DNA of 64,000 bases. Source: Paramicrosporidium saccamoebae. Its lineage: Eukaryota > Rozellomycota. Both the position numbers and the translations under genes were made by a program. The stretch spans positions 435 through 64,434 of the forward strand of contig MTSL01000186.1 of NCBI GenBank assembly GCA_002794465.1, read 5' to 3'. Shown in pieces: positions 37,554 to 48,430 of this stretch (position 1 is the first letter of the stretch; each line of letters starts with the position of its first letter). The notes under the pieces were generated by a model. It did no database searches, was not told the DNA's origin, and worked only from the letters and a program-made list of their open reading frames with translations.

Positions 37554-38126
37554 ATGAGCGGGAAAATTTACATCGAGCAAAGCGTAATACGAGTCGAACA
37601 AAAGGTGATTGTTCGAAAGGCCTCTAATATTGCTGTAGGCCGACAAAAGGTCTCGTTTTGGACGCTGAAAACTCTTGCAAGTGGGGATTTTGATCCTAAA
37701 CGGCTCACCGAGCGCCAGCAAATTGCCTACTTTGCGGCCCAATCTCAGGCTGCCGGGAATCCTTTAATGGCTTCTCCTTTCAGGATTGACCGGTTATTAG
37801 CGAGTTCCATATCCGAAACTCCGTTAAAGGCCAAAGACAGCCCACAATCTGCTGTTGATAATATTCATCTTGATGAATCGGTTCTGGATACGATTGTTGA
37901 TCATGAAGCCCCCGAAGAAGCGGACGGCAGCTTCACTATTGACAAAGATGAGGCTATTAGGGACTTATTTTTGTCTGAATTTTCGTATTGCGAGAGAGAA
38001 AAATCTACGATGACATTAAATTTGGAACAATATGTTCATGCCTTACAGGACATCCAAGCAACGAAAGCAATTATTGCTGCAAGCGATCGTGTATTGCGCA
38101 AGGATAAGATGGCAAATTTATTGTAG
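37554..38126 (+). CDS. Orphan protein, 190 residues
   Basis: Intronless frame from ATG 37554. The N terminus is beta-rich and basic (IYIEQSVIRVEQKVIVRKAS). The middle has ERQQIAYFAAQSQ and an acidic stretch (HEAPEEADGSFTIDKDEA); the end is helical (YVHALQDIQATKAIIAASDR). No family recognised. No signal peptide or membrane segment. It is divergent from RPC40 (158 bp) and tandem with the E2 gene (109 bp). Clean length and context favour a real gene. Confidence 0.65.
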   Translation: MSGKIYIEQSVIRVEQKVIVRKASNIAVGRQKVSFWTLKTLASGDFDPKRLTERQQIAYFAAQSQAAGNPLMASPFRIDRLLASSISETPLKAKDSPQSAVDNIHLDESVLDTIVDHEAPEEADGSFTIDKDEAIRDLFLSEFSYCEREKSTMTLNLEQYVHALQDIQATKAIIAASDRVLRKDKMANLL

Positions 38127-38235
38127 CTATTCAGATTTTAGAATTATTCTGTATTAATTTGGAGCTTTTATTAATAATTTCACTACGCAATGGTACAAGT
38201 ACTCCCGATATGGGGCCCCTGGAAAGGTCGTTGTC

Positions 38236-38812
<577 letters not shown>

Positions 38813-38861
38813 ATTACCAGTAAATATGTATGAATATCTATCTATTATCTTCTTCAAAAAA

Positions 38862-39455
38862 CTATGTTGTTTTTCTAGACCACAGCTCGGGAGAATTTCG
38901 ACGAAGCTGCGTGATATATTCCGCATATAGAGCTACCTCGGCCTCGCGTTTCCTTGCTCGACGCTCTGCTATTTCCATTGGTCGATGCTGTTTTAAGTAG
39001 AATTCGTCGTTGGTACATTCTTTTGGTTTGAGCCTTGGCATAACTACGGGCACCGCGACCTCATGAAAGCTAGGAGTTAGAATGTGAGATGTGCTAATTG
39101 ATGCTTCATCGTCAAGGAAATGATCAGGAGCATCACCTTCTATATCAATTATTGCATCTCTGACATTGCGGCAGGTGTTGCGATTTGTAGGCTTGACAGT
39201 AGCTGTCCTGTTGGCGTTGCTTTGCTCGCCATATCCATTTGAATTATGAACGGCCACCGATTTTGCCTCGTTTTGTTTGTGCAAGCTTTTTTTGTTCCGG
39301 CTCCTATAGCATAGGCGTGCTCGTTTCCGTCGAATTTTCTTTTGAGAACCAGGCGTTATGCTCAATTTCTCAAAGGTTAGAATAGTAGTCTTTGAGATCT
39401 TTTGGCTAAAAATAAGTCGTTGACTTTATCTGTACTGCAGATGACGTGTTTTCAT
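38862..39455 (-). CDS. Orphan basic protein, 187 residues
   Basis: Two exons, 39455-39436 (20 nt, MKTRHL) and 39405-38862 (intron 30 nt). Without the intron the frame has no ATG and meets a stop, so the tiny first exon is needed. The N-terminal third is highly basic (KKIRRKRARLCYRSRNKK), suggesting nuclear or nucleolar location. The C-terminal third is a charged helix (EIAERRARKREAEVALYAEY) ending near LWSRKTT. No family recognised. Convergent with the E2 gene (50 bp). Confidence 0.6.
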
Positions 39456-39508
39456 ATTGTTCACCGTGAACTAAACAAAACAAGACTTTACTGAACATTG
39501 TTAGGCGA

Positions 39509-39888
39509 GTGAACCCATTGGTTACACAGAATCGAGCAACATTGTCCTCCTTACTTCCCCAATCAAGTCTAACAGTTCATGAACAGAAACCATCTAACAA
39601 CTATTTAGAAACAATTGAATTGGCATCAAAACCATTTTCTCCATATGTACTTTCGACTCTAATTCCTTCTTCATGGCAGTTGACGGACCAGCAACATCTG
39701 CCTCCTACAAGACTAAATTTCATTGTATCGGAACGGTACTAATGACCTCATCACGTTTCCCAAGCCTTCTAAGAATGAGGAAAGCATTAAATTGGTCCTC
39801 TCGGTCCAAAATTCTTGCTGCCTCTGCCAAGACATACACTAATGATTACGTTTACGGATCCCCTGTTTGGAAACGAAGATTTATCTAA
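39509..39888 (+). CDS. Putative small gene with uncertain 5' end
   Basis: A frame with one short intron: exon 39509-39735, intron 39736-39764 (29 nt, GTAC donor, CAAG acceptor), exon 39765-39888. It would give at least 116 residues ending VYGSPVWKRRFI. Both halves look proteinaceous (LSTLIPSSWQLTDQQHLPPT; LLRMRKALNWSSRSKILAAS) and basic, perhaps mitochondrial. No in-frame ATG is found. An ATG at 39441 could be joined through a 59-nt intron, but it would overlap the divergent gene's first exon. The stop lies within the 32-bp repeat. Confidence 0.4.
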
Positions 39889-40004
39889 CAGATTACCATA
39901 TTCATGACCGACCTATCTAACAAGTTACCATGCTCATGACCGATTTATCTATCAAATTACCATGCTCATGACAGACTTATCTATCAAATTACTATGTTCA
40001 TAAC
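39882..40004 (+). repeat. 32-bp tandem repeat, about four units, overlapping the SF3B1 stop
   Basis: TATCT recurs at 39882, 39914, 39946 and 39978, period 32. The unit is roughly TATCTAYCAAATTACCATGC followed by TCATGACCGAT. The SF3B1 stop (39984-39986, minus) and its last codons fall in the final unit, and the putative gene on the plus strand ends in the first. Confidence 0.9.
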
Positions 40005-43000
40005 ATGGCGTTGGTAAACGGCATTCTCTTCGTCTAGAACTTTTGGAAAGCAAGAAATCAAAGCATCTTGGGATGCAATGTACAGATTGTTATAGATCTT
40101 CCAGTAAATATCGCGGACACGGCGAGCAGGATGAAAGAGACCCTAACAGAATAAGTACCAGATAATAAATAAATCCTACTTGAACGACGTACTGGAATAC
40201 GGTGCATGGACCTACAGACAACCTGACAGCGTCCATGGATTCAATAACAGCCGTGATTAGATGAGGATTGGCGTCAAAGACGTTGGGAATGATGCTGTTA
40301 ACCAGATGCAAAAGAGCCTCTTCACAGCCGAAGCCAACAACCCCAAGAGCCATGTTTCGCACAGCCATGGCGGCTGTCTGTCTATGCACTTGATCACGGT
40401 CAATTAGGGCATCCTCAAGGAGTGGAGTAACAGCGTAAATGTAATCCTTACTCATCTCGCCAATATACTCAAACATAAAGGCCAGAGACTTGAGCACGCC
40501 ATTTTGGACGTTCATTTCCGGCACACGATACTCATTCATCAAAGCAGGCAAGACGGTAAATGGCGCACAGGTTTCGGCAACAATTGCAATGGCAATGGTG
40601 GTACATACGCGATTCTGGCGTTCTTGCACTTTCAAGTTATTCAACAGTGCGGCCAGAACATCATGAGGCCCAACAGCCTTGGCAATGTATCCAAACGTAT
40701 TGATGGCCGCACGGCGAATCGACTTTCGATGAGCTTTTAACATGTCGAGTAGCTCGAAACAAATTCTCATCCATTCCCTTCCATTGACGGCTTCTGCGGC
40801 ACGATCTGCAATTCGACCTACCAGCTCAATACAATTTTCTTGAACCTTTTCATGCCGATTCCGTAAAATAGGCGTGAGGCGTGGCAGCAAGTCTTTGATG
40901 GGGGGCTTCATCCGACTCATTCCAATGACACTGATAATTGACTTTAACGCTCCTAGAATACTACCCAATACATCGGGGTATTCTTCGCCAAGATTTTCGT
41001 ACAAGACAACGCTCAGTTTGGCGAGAGTGCCTTCTTCATTACAGAGGGCCATGGTGGGTGCAACACGACTAACCAGATCGGCAGCGAGCTGTCGAATCTT
41101 GGCGGATCTATTTGATAACCTCCACAGAACCAAACTTGAAATTTGTACAAGGTATGGCTTGGCTCTGGTCCCGAGGGCCTTCAAGATGCTGCCAAAACCA
41201 TTCATGACGACATTTGCAATATCATCACTCACTTGTTCCTGGAAAGTGAAGAGAATTCCATCCACAAGCTGCTCTTCTAATCGTCCAGAAATATCGGCAC
41301 CACTCAGTTTTGTTAGAATTCGGTCTATGGCCTCAACTGTCATCCGTCTGAATGGCTCTGATTCATCCTTCAAGTTACCAACGATGCGCCCAATAACCTC
41401 AGCTACACCAACTTTGTTAGCAAGTTCCACTGTGGTCTCAATCAACTGTCTCGCATTCCTGCGGTCAAGCGCCATCCTCCTGACCCAAAAGTACTTGAAA
41501 AAGTCTGGTAGTACCTCAGTCCGAAGATAACTGGCCTGGACTCCAGATTTAGAAGCACACTGTTTAACCACTTTCAGGACAATCTTTTTCATTTCATCAT
41601 CAGGAGCCTGGAATTCTCGAATGAGAATGGGCATCACCTCCTGGGTATAGTAGCTGGCTTGCTCCTGATCCATCAGCGCGATTATGTGTCCAATCGCCTT
41701 TAAGGTAGCTGCGAGTGACTTGCCACGGAGTTGACGAACACCCCGCCACATGGGGCCGAGAACAGGCTCGAATGATTCAATTCCATACGGAGCAGAGGCT
41801 TCGGCCAGCGCTGATACTGCCAAAGACGACATTGTTCTTATCTTGTGTTGCTCGTCATCTAGTCCAAGGGCAACACATTCAACAAGATTGCGCAAGTGCG
41901 GTAAGACTGCACATCCAAGCAGGATGGCAATTTGCTGAATAATCTTAATACCCGTGTGGCGAGCTTGCCACGACTTTTTACTGCGACAGACGGCTTTTAA
42001 AAACGGGACAACGGACTGGATTCCTAGAGCGGAAGCAACAACTGCAAAAGTACGAGCTGTGGTATTTCGTACATATTCATCGGCATGATCAATATCTGGT
42101 CTTAGTGTTGCGATCATCGTGGCAAGGCCAGCTGCTTTTGACAAGTTTGAAATAATTTCCCTGCCCTCAACGCGGGCATAATAGTCTTCCTCGATGAGAA
42201 GTGGCTCAATAACAACAAGAATCTTGTGAACATAGGGGCGGACCAAGTCTCCAAGCTTGAACAAGACACGGTCTATGACTTTGACGAGCAAATGCCTCTC
42301 TTGATCTTCAAGGGCAGGTGCCATTAAAAGAGGAAGAATTTGATCAAACAGTGCCGATGCACCAAAATCACGTGCTTTTTCCGTTATCTGTCGTAAAGAC
42401 TGACGTCTCATTTGAGGTGTCCCGTTTTTGATCCTAAGTAAGAGTTTCAAAATTTTCCGTTCCTTGGCTTCCTCAATTGTCATTTGCTCATCTGGTTTGC
42501 TCTCCATTAATTTTCCAAAATACTGATAATCCTCAGGCTTAATGGCCGGCAAATCTTCGTCAGGAGGTTGAAAGGTTGCAGAAGCATTAGAGACAGACAT
42601 TAGTGACTCGTGCATCCGAAAACCATCCTCTTCACCTGGAGCTGGAGTTGCAGCCAACTTGCGGGAAGGAGTTACGGGAACATAGGAAGCAGGAGGCACA
42701 AGGACCGAGTATCCTTCACTCGGCAATACTGAATCGAGTTCATCGTCAGTCATAAATCTGTTTCGTGCTTCTAATTCCCTTTCCCACCTCATTGCAAGTG
42801 ACTGATCCGGGTTAACAGAAATTGAACCCGGAAGGAACGCCAGGGAACTCCCAGAAGAGTTTGAATCGGTTCGTCTTGGAGTAGCTGACGCTACGACATT
42901 AACTGGCGTCTCATCCCAGCGAGTTTTGGCCCTTCGAGGTGTTTCGGCAACATGCGTGGGAGCAACTGGAGTCTCATCCCATCTATTTCTATTCTTGCTG

Positions 43001-43440
43001 CGCGGTGTGGCTGCTACTCCTGCCTCGTCCCATTCAGATCTCCCAATTTTTCCTCCTTCATCGGCAGAAGTATCAGGTGTAGGCATGTCCCATCGACGCC
43101 TCTTTGACGGGCCGGCAGACGACGATGCGCTCTGTGGTTCCTCTCTCCTCTTTTCATACAATTTGCGTTCCAATTCATGCTTCTCACGTTCCAATTCACG
43201 TTCTTTCATAATTTCAGCATAGCTAGAGGCGCCCGAGTCTAGCGTGTCCATTCTGTCAGGAGAGACTGTGCGTATTCTGCGCTGTTTATATTCATCCTCA
43301 CGGTCAGCAATACGAGAGGATTTACGGGAATCTTGGGCTTGTCTGTCAGCTTCGTCCTGTCCATCCTCAAGCACCTTTTTTCGCTCTTCAATATAAAGCC
43401 TTGGGTTATTGAGAGGCCTACCTTTGTCGAATTCGGACAT
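39984..43440 (-). CDS. SF3B1: Splicing factor 3B subunit 1 (SF3B1/Hsh155)
   Basis: Two exons, 43440-40180 and 40142-39984 (intron 37 nt), 1139 residues, shorter than human because the N-terminal region is compact. The first 250 residues are disordered and carry several RWDETP-type motifs ([16 protein letters not shown]), the U2AF-ligand signature that binds partner UHM domains. The rest is a HEAT-repeat superhelix. The short last exon restores the conserved end [20 protein letters not shown] and [11 protein letters not shown]3B1 clamps the branch-point/U2 duplex in the spliceosome, fitting the intron-rich genome. The last codons and stop have been captured by a 32-bp tandem repeat. Confidence 0.95.
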
Positions 43441-43483
43441 CCTGGTGCCCCGGCCAATGTTGGTGTGTCACTGTATGAGCGAT

Positions 43484-43562
43484 GTGGGGGAAGGGGTGAT
43501 GTGGGAGATGTAAAAAATGTGAGAGACGTGGGAGATGTAAGGAATATGAGATATGTGAGAGA
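43484..43562 (+). repeat. Degenerate GATGTGGGAGATGT-type simple repeat
   Basis: Repeated GATGTGGGAGATGT and GAGATGTG/GAGACGTG words directly upstream of SF3B1 on the opposite strand. Related (TRTGAGAG)-like tracts occur at 46645-46758 and, reverse-complemented, at 61493-61610. Confidence 0.75.
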
Positions 43563-43628
43563 ATCTATCCTATTTACGGACCAGACAGAATCTTTAATAA
43601 AACATATAGTATCTTAATAAACTGCCGT

Positions 43629-43685
43629 CTACAACACAACACAACACAATATAGCATAGCATAGCATAACATAGCAAAACATAAC
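43629..43685 (+). repeat. Pentanucleotide microsatellites (ACAAC)n and (ATAGC)n
   Basis: About four ACAAC units followed by five ATAGC/ATAAC units. They lie in the 456-bp divergent spacer between SF3B1 and the fimbrin-like gene. The rest of 43686-43896 shows nothing recognisable. Confidence 0.9.
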
Positions 43686-43896
43686 GGGATCAAGGCTGTT
43701 AATAATAAGCGGTACTGTCTAATAGGAGTACTACTGCAAACCTCGCAGGTACGATGACTGGAGTGTATGGTCAAGTATACTTACCATGCAGTCTAAATGC
43801 CGTATCTAGGCAACCGAATTGGGCGAATGGCGTTGCAGCAATAGTTATTGAATAATCAAACAATACCACTGTGCAGACACTGCGATACTAAGCAGC

Positions 43897-45417
43897 ATGG
43901 TTGAAGGTCTACGAAATATGGAAGCCTCCCAGTCGGATGCTCTGAACCACGAAGTATCTGCCTTTTGTCTTCACCTGAATACCATACTTGCCACCTCTGA
44001 AGATTTGGGACGCTATCTTCCTCTAACAGAGAACAACTTATTCGAGAATCTTCGAGACGGCGTAGTCTTGAGCCACCTCCTCCATCATTATTATCCTGGA
44101 TCAATTCGGTTGGAATCGCTGGTCAGGGGATTGGATTTGAGTCAGATGAACCAGGTTCATACCAAGGTGATCTTTGAAGTTAACGCCAATCTCAACCTCG
44201 TCGTCTCTTCTGCCAAATCTATCAAGAATTTAGTGATTGTAAATCTTGGGGCTGAGGATATTCTGAACTGCAACCGAGATCTGGTGCTAGGATTGCTGTG
44301 GCAAATTTTCAACACTAAAATGGCCAGCAATATTAATCTTCAGGCTCACCCTGAGCTAGTAAGACTGGTCGAGGAGAATGAAACTTTGGCATCTCTTGTA
44401 CAACTTAAACCAGAGGCACTACTGAATCGTTGGTTTAACCATCATCTGAAACGATCGGGTACGGAGCGTCGCGCGTCCAACCTTGGCCGTGACTTGATAG
44501 ATTCAGAGCTGTATGTTCGGCTGATGCATCAAGTAGCCCCCAAGACAGTTTTCCAAGAAGACATTGAAGAAGTCATGGCAATTCCCTCAGACTCACATGA
44601 GGGCCTCTTGAAGCGAGCCGGAAAGGTCGCCGATCTGGCCCAAAGACTCGGGTGCCAAGAGTTTGCCTCTCCAGAAAATCTTGTACAAGGCCATCCCCGT
44701 CTGAATTACGCCTTTACCGCCACCCTTTTTAACAAAAACATTGGACTGACTCTTGCGTCGGACGAAGATGTCCAACAGCTTCGTGATCAACTCAATGAGT
44801 CTTTAAAAGAGAACACTGAACTAAAGACGGAAATCCAGTTAATAGAGTTTGGATTGGCAACCACAACTGAAAGGTTCCAGGCGGATATGGATTTGCTTAA
44901 AGAGGAGATGTGCAAGCAAGAAATCGCAAAAAAAGCTGAGCTGGAGGAGCAATCGAATCGATTTGAATTGGCCAAAGAAGAGCTTGCATCACAATATCAA
45001 GACAGTCTCGAATCGGCCCTTGAAAGTGAAAAGCGCACACACCAAGACGAAATGTGGGATTTGCTTCTCAAGCAAAAGGAATCATGCAGACAATTGCTCG
45101 GAATCCTGGGTATCCTCCGTCAGCAATTCACTACCGAAGAGCTAGAAGCTGCAAAATTCCAAGAGCCCGCGGGCGATGAACTTGAAATGGATTCGATTAT
45201 CAGGGGGATCGGGGAGCTCTCCAGTAATTCCAGTCGCAAGGTAATTTCACTGGAAGCTGCTTCAGAGCATCTTCGTACGTCGGTCGCTCATAAAGAAAAG
45301 GTCAACGAGATTATGGGAGACAAGATTCGCGAGTACACTGAACAAGTCATTCATTGCAAGAAAGATGCGTCGCGCCGTGGATCCCTGCTTCGGAGAATTT
45401 TCACACAGGAAAAGTGA
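43897..45417 (+). CDS. Fimbrin-like tandem CH protein with C-terminal coiled coil
   Basis: 506 residues, intronless. Two calponin-homology domains (about 15-140 and 145-275) read like the first actin-binding domain of fimbrin/plastin. Matching segments are LFENLRDGVVLSHLLHHYYP, MNQVHTKVIFEVNANLNLVV, VIVNLGAEDI, LVLGLLWQIF, LQAHPELVRLVEENETLASL, LLNRWFNHHLKRSG and LNYAFTATLFN. Fimbrin normally has EF hands and four CH domains. Here neither the EF hands nor the second pair is present; residues 285-400 are a charged coiled coil, then a tail ending in a basic stretch (KDASRRGSLLRR). It probably binds actin and dimerises through the coil, giving a cross-linker by another route. AATAAA follows at 45503. 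Confidence 0.85.
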   Translation: MVEGLRNMEASQSDALNHEVSAFCLHLNTILATSEDLGRYLPLTENNLFENLRDGVVLSHLLHHYYPGSIRLESLVRGLDLSQMNQVHTKVIFEVNANLNLVVSSAKSIKNLVIVNLGAEDILNCNRDLVLGLLWQIFNTKMASNINLQAHPELVRLVEENETLASLVQLKPEALLNRWFNHHLKRSGTERRASNLGRDLIDSELYVRLMHQVAPKTVFQEDIEEVMAIPSDSHEGLLKRAGKVADLAQRLGCQEFASPENLVQGHPRLNYAFTATLFNKNIGLTLASDEDVQQLRDQLNESLKENTELKTEIQLIEFGLATTTERFQADMDLLKEEMCKQEIAKKAELEEQSNRFELAKEELASQYQDSLESALESEKRTHQDEMWDLLLKQKESCRQLLGILGILRQQFTTEELEAAKFQEPAGDELEMDSIIRGIGELSSNSSRKVISLEAASEHLRTSVAHKEKVNEIMGDKIREYTEQVIHCKKDASRRGSLLRRIFTQEK

Positions 45418-45502
45418 ATTGCGAGTGTGGGAGTCAAGTAAGGACCCTTTATTAGAGCCCTTGATCCGTAGTTATACTATCTCACAGTGAGCATGACTAC
45501 CG

Positions 45503-45508
45503 AATAAA
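45503..45508 (+). terminator. Poly(A) signal of the fimbrin-like gene
   Basis: AATAAA 86 bases after the stop, just before the convergent RPC34 gene ends at 45541. Confidence 0.5.
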
Positions 45509-45540
45509 CAAATTGTGTACAGAGTTTAATCAACTTCTAT

Positions 45541-46609
45541 TCAATAGCTAAGCCATTCGGTGTAATACTGGCAAGTGGAGGGAGTGACAGGCCCAAAATC
45601 ACAACATTGATCAAAAATTGGACATGTCCCACAGGGCAAAGAACCGATCATTGACTGCGAGATTGATGACTGTACGGCCTTGTATACATAGATGTTGTCA
45701 TCTTCGTCATCGGAAACAATTCGAGAGGGAACAGATGCCATGGATACTACTTTTTCAACCAAACCGTCAAATACGAGGCGATTTAAAAGCATTGAAATGT
45801 CTTCTGCGGTTAGCTCAGCCGAAGTAACTTTGCTTTCCTGAACAAAATTTAACACTTGCTCGAGGCCAGGATACCCAACGTAATCTGCTGGAAGAATATG
45901 GCCCGGTTTTGTCGAAGTGCTCTAACAATAAGCACGGATAATTTCTTGGATACCTTGGATACAATGTATCGATGGCAGATTTTACACATTTCTTCAATAA
46001 ACTCAGTGTCGAGTTCATTTTCACTAAACCACGGGCCACCGGTTATCTCTGCTGACGGGTCCAAATGTGCCAGCATGTATACTTTACGAGTAGAATTCTA
46101 CCAGATGAGAATCCAGATCGAGCTTACCTTGACAGATTTCACCGATTTAATAAGCTTTCGAGACTCTAGTCCGCGCAGGACCTTTGTTATAATGGTCTGA
46201 TGCAGGTTGGTGCGGCTTTTTAGATCTTTGGTCCATATTCCCTTATTATCGGATACTTTGATACACTGGTAGACAATTTTTTCGTCTCCTTCCAGCGCTG
46301 CCACCCTACACGTTCAAAAAGTCGGGTATTTGGATGGTACGTTGGCGATTCTTCGACGAGGATGGCGCGATATACAAGCCCTTCTGGACTCTTTAACAGT
46401 TCAAGTTGACCCTACGAATTCTTAGCAACCAGACGCAGTATACCTTTGAGACAAGACTGTTGATAGCAACCACAAGGTCGGCTGGTGCGACATCGGGATA
46501 CATGGTCATGAACCCTTTATCGGTGACTCCCTAAAATTAAGAGCCACTAGAATAATTGTACATGAGAACTCTTTGTGCAAAAGTCCCAAAACAGCGCTTC
46601 AGCAGACAT
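45541..46609 (-). CDS. RPC34: RNA polymerase III subunit RPC6 (RPC34/POLR3F)
   Basis: Six exons: 46609-46562, 46530-46444, 46411-46341, 46305-46128, 46097-45954 and 45921-45541, introns 31, 32, 35, 30 and 32 nt; 302 residues. Winged helices are visible: GVTDKGFMTMYPDVAPADLV, SLVSK joined to GQLELLKSPEGLVYRA, then VYQCIKVSDNKGIWTKDLKS. Next come KVLRGLESRKLIKSVKSV and EITGGPWFSENELDTEFIEE. The C terminus keeps the Fe-S cluster cysteines (SLPCGTCPIF, CCDFGPVTPSTCQYYTEWL). RPC34 contacts TFIIIB and opens the promoter. Every splice restores a conserved junction, so this is one of the best-supported models here. Confidence 0.94.
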
Positions 46610-46644
46610 TTCTCGGATCCCCTGCCAGTCTAGTGTGACATTGA

Positions 46645-46758
46645 TGTGCGAGTATGAGAACATGAAACTATGAGAGTTTTAGAGTACGAGAGTGTGAGAT
46701 TGTGATAATGTGAGATTATGAGAGTATGGGAATGTGTGACTATGAGAGTATGATAATG
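46645..46758 (+). repeat. Degenerate TATGAGAG/GTGTGAGA simple repeat
   Basis: Words such as GTATGAGA, CTATGAGAG, GTGTGAGAT and ATGTGAGATTATGAGAG follow each other over about 115 bp upstream of RPC34. It shares vocabulary with 43484-43562 and with the complement of 61493-61610. Confidence 0.75.
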
Positions 46759-46775
46759 TTAGATAGTATTTATAC

Positions 46776-46865
46776 AGATCAAAAGCCTCCGTCTTTACTA
46801 TAAACACAAATTTCAAGGGAATATCCACAGATCAAATGCCCCTGGCTTTACTACAAACACAAATC
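46776..46865 (+). repeat. Two direct copies of a ~40-bp element at the AsnRS 3' end
   Basis: CAGATCAAAAGCCTCCGTCT with TTACTATAAACACAAAT, and CAGATCAAATGCCCCTGGCT with TTACTACAAACACAAAT, about 50 bp apart. The second ends a few bases from the AsnRS stop (46870). Confidence 0.75.
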
Positions 46866-46869
46866 TGCT

Positions 46870-48379
46870 TTAACAAGCTGGACTTCCCGCTGCTCTAGGA
46901 ACAAGAGTGACGTCACGGATGTTACTCGTATTTGTCAAGTACTGAAGCAAGCGATCGAAGCCCAGGCCAAATCCTCCATGGGGCACAGATCCATATTGAC
47001 GTAGATCACAATACCAGCGATAATTATCACTTGCAAGTCCAAAATAACTCATGGAAGTTTCTAGGGCATCGAGGCAATCCTCTCGCAGACTTCCCCCAAT
47101 AACTTCTGCTACTTTGGGTAACAACAAGTCAAAACAGGCGACTGTAGACCTTTCCCAGTCCTTCCTATCAGATAGATTCTTGTCGTTGCTCTTCATATAG
47201 AAAGCTTTGCACGGAGCAGGATAATCATAAATGAAAACGGGTCCCCCTACTACCACATCTGCAAGATACCTTTCATGTTCTGTCTGAAGCGGCATTCCCC
47301 ATTCAATCTCCTTGACAGGACCATGGTCGGTCTTCTGCCCCAAAACTCTAATAGCTTCTCTGTAGGACATTCGCGCAAATGGACTCAAAAGGACATTTCG
47401 TCTTTGAACAAGTTCTTCAGTGTCAAATTGCTCCCAGCCTGGGATATTACTAATTGTGTTCTGAAGCATTGTCTCTGCAAATGACATGAGATCATGCACT
47501 GAATCTACAAAGCACATCTCAGCTTCAAGCATTGTAAACTCTGCAAGATGCCGTGAAGTATTGTGCTTTTCGGCACGGAAAACTGGACCGAAAGTGTACA
47601 CTCGGTTTAAGGCAGTCGCTGCCAATTCGGCATAGAGCTGTGCAGAAACTGTGAGATAGGCGTCTTTTCCAAAAATTTCATTGCCGCCTTCAATTTTAAA
47701 CGCTTCTCCTGCGCCTTCGCAATCAGAAAATGTGATGGAAGGTGTGTGAACTTCAAGAAATTCATTACTAGCAAGGAAATTTCTGAGCGAGCGTGCAAGC
47801 TGACTACGAAGCCGAATAATAGAACTAAAGTGCAAAGTCCGCGGTCTGAGATGTGGAATGGATCTTAGAAAATCAGGACCCAACTCTTTGTTCTGCACGG
47901 GGTATGCCTAAGCACAGCTATTAAAATAGTGTGGTTGTACGTCTCCAGGACATTTCCCCAAGATCTTAATATCAGAAACTCGAATTTCTTTCAGTTGCCC
48001 TTGGCCGATGCTCGGGGCTAGTGAACCATGGGCCTCAACTGATGCTCCGACCTCTATTCTAGCTTTGTGAGAACAACAACTACATATACACTTACTGGTC
48101 CGATTGTGATGGACTGAGCACTAGTTGCACATCTTGTGACGAGATGCCGTCATACAGTGCAAGGAATGAAACATTCTTGTGCCGACGAATTGAGCGCACC
48201 CAACCATGAACCGACACTTCCGACCCGATTTGGTATCGGCCGATTTCATGCAGTGTTGGTTTCAATTTTACCGCAGAACGCAAGAGCTCAGAATTTTGAA
48301 AAGGCCTCTGGACCGAATAGAACGCTCTTTGTGCATCTCTCGTGAAAACTAAAGCGGTTGAAACTTTGTAGAAACCCAT
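46870..48379 (-). CDS. Asparaginyl-tRNA synthetase, probably mitochondrial
   Basis: Three exons, 48379-48096, 48058-47941 and 47907-46870 (introns 37 and 33 nt), 479 residues. The ATG at 48379 gives a leader low in acids and rich in Arg, Ser and Phe (FYKVSTALVFTRDAQRAFYS), a mitochondrial presequence. The OB-fold anticodon domain (VSVHGWVRSIRRHKNVSFLA) precedes the class II core: motif 1 around EFLEVHTPSI, motif 2 VYTFGPVFRAEKHNTSRHLA, motif 3 GGFGLGFDRLLQYL. The Asn-type FTMLEAEM confirms the amino acid. Size and leader resemble mitochondrial AsnRS (yeast Slm5, human NARS2). It is divergent from U4 snRNA with about 50 bp between. Confidence 0.9.
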
Positions 48380-48400
48380 AGCACGGTGTCGGGTTTTGGG

Positions 48401-48408
48401 TATATAAA
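48401..48408 (+). promoter_or_regulatory. TATA box of the U4 snRNA gene
   Basis: TATATAAA begins 30 bp before the mapped U4 5' end (48431), the standard distance. It also lies 22 bp from the AsnRS ATG on the other strand, so the same element may serve both. Confidence 0.65.
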
Positions 48409-48430
48409 CCGACCGGGGCTTGGAAGCGTT

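Noticed and set aside
39396..39440. U2-like word ATCTTTTGGCTAA
   Set aside because: Only a short match to the U2 5' region, no Sm site or branch-recognition sequence; it is explained by the orphan gene's intron and exon 2.
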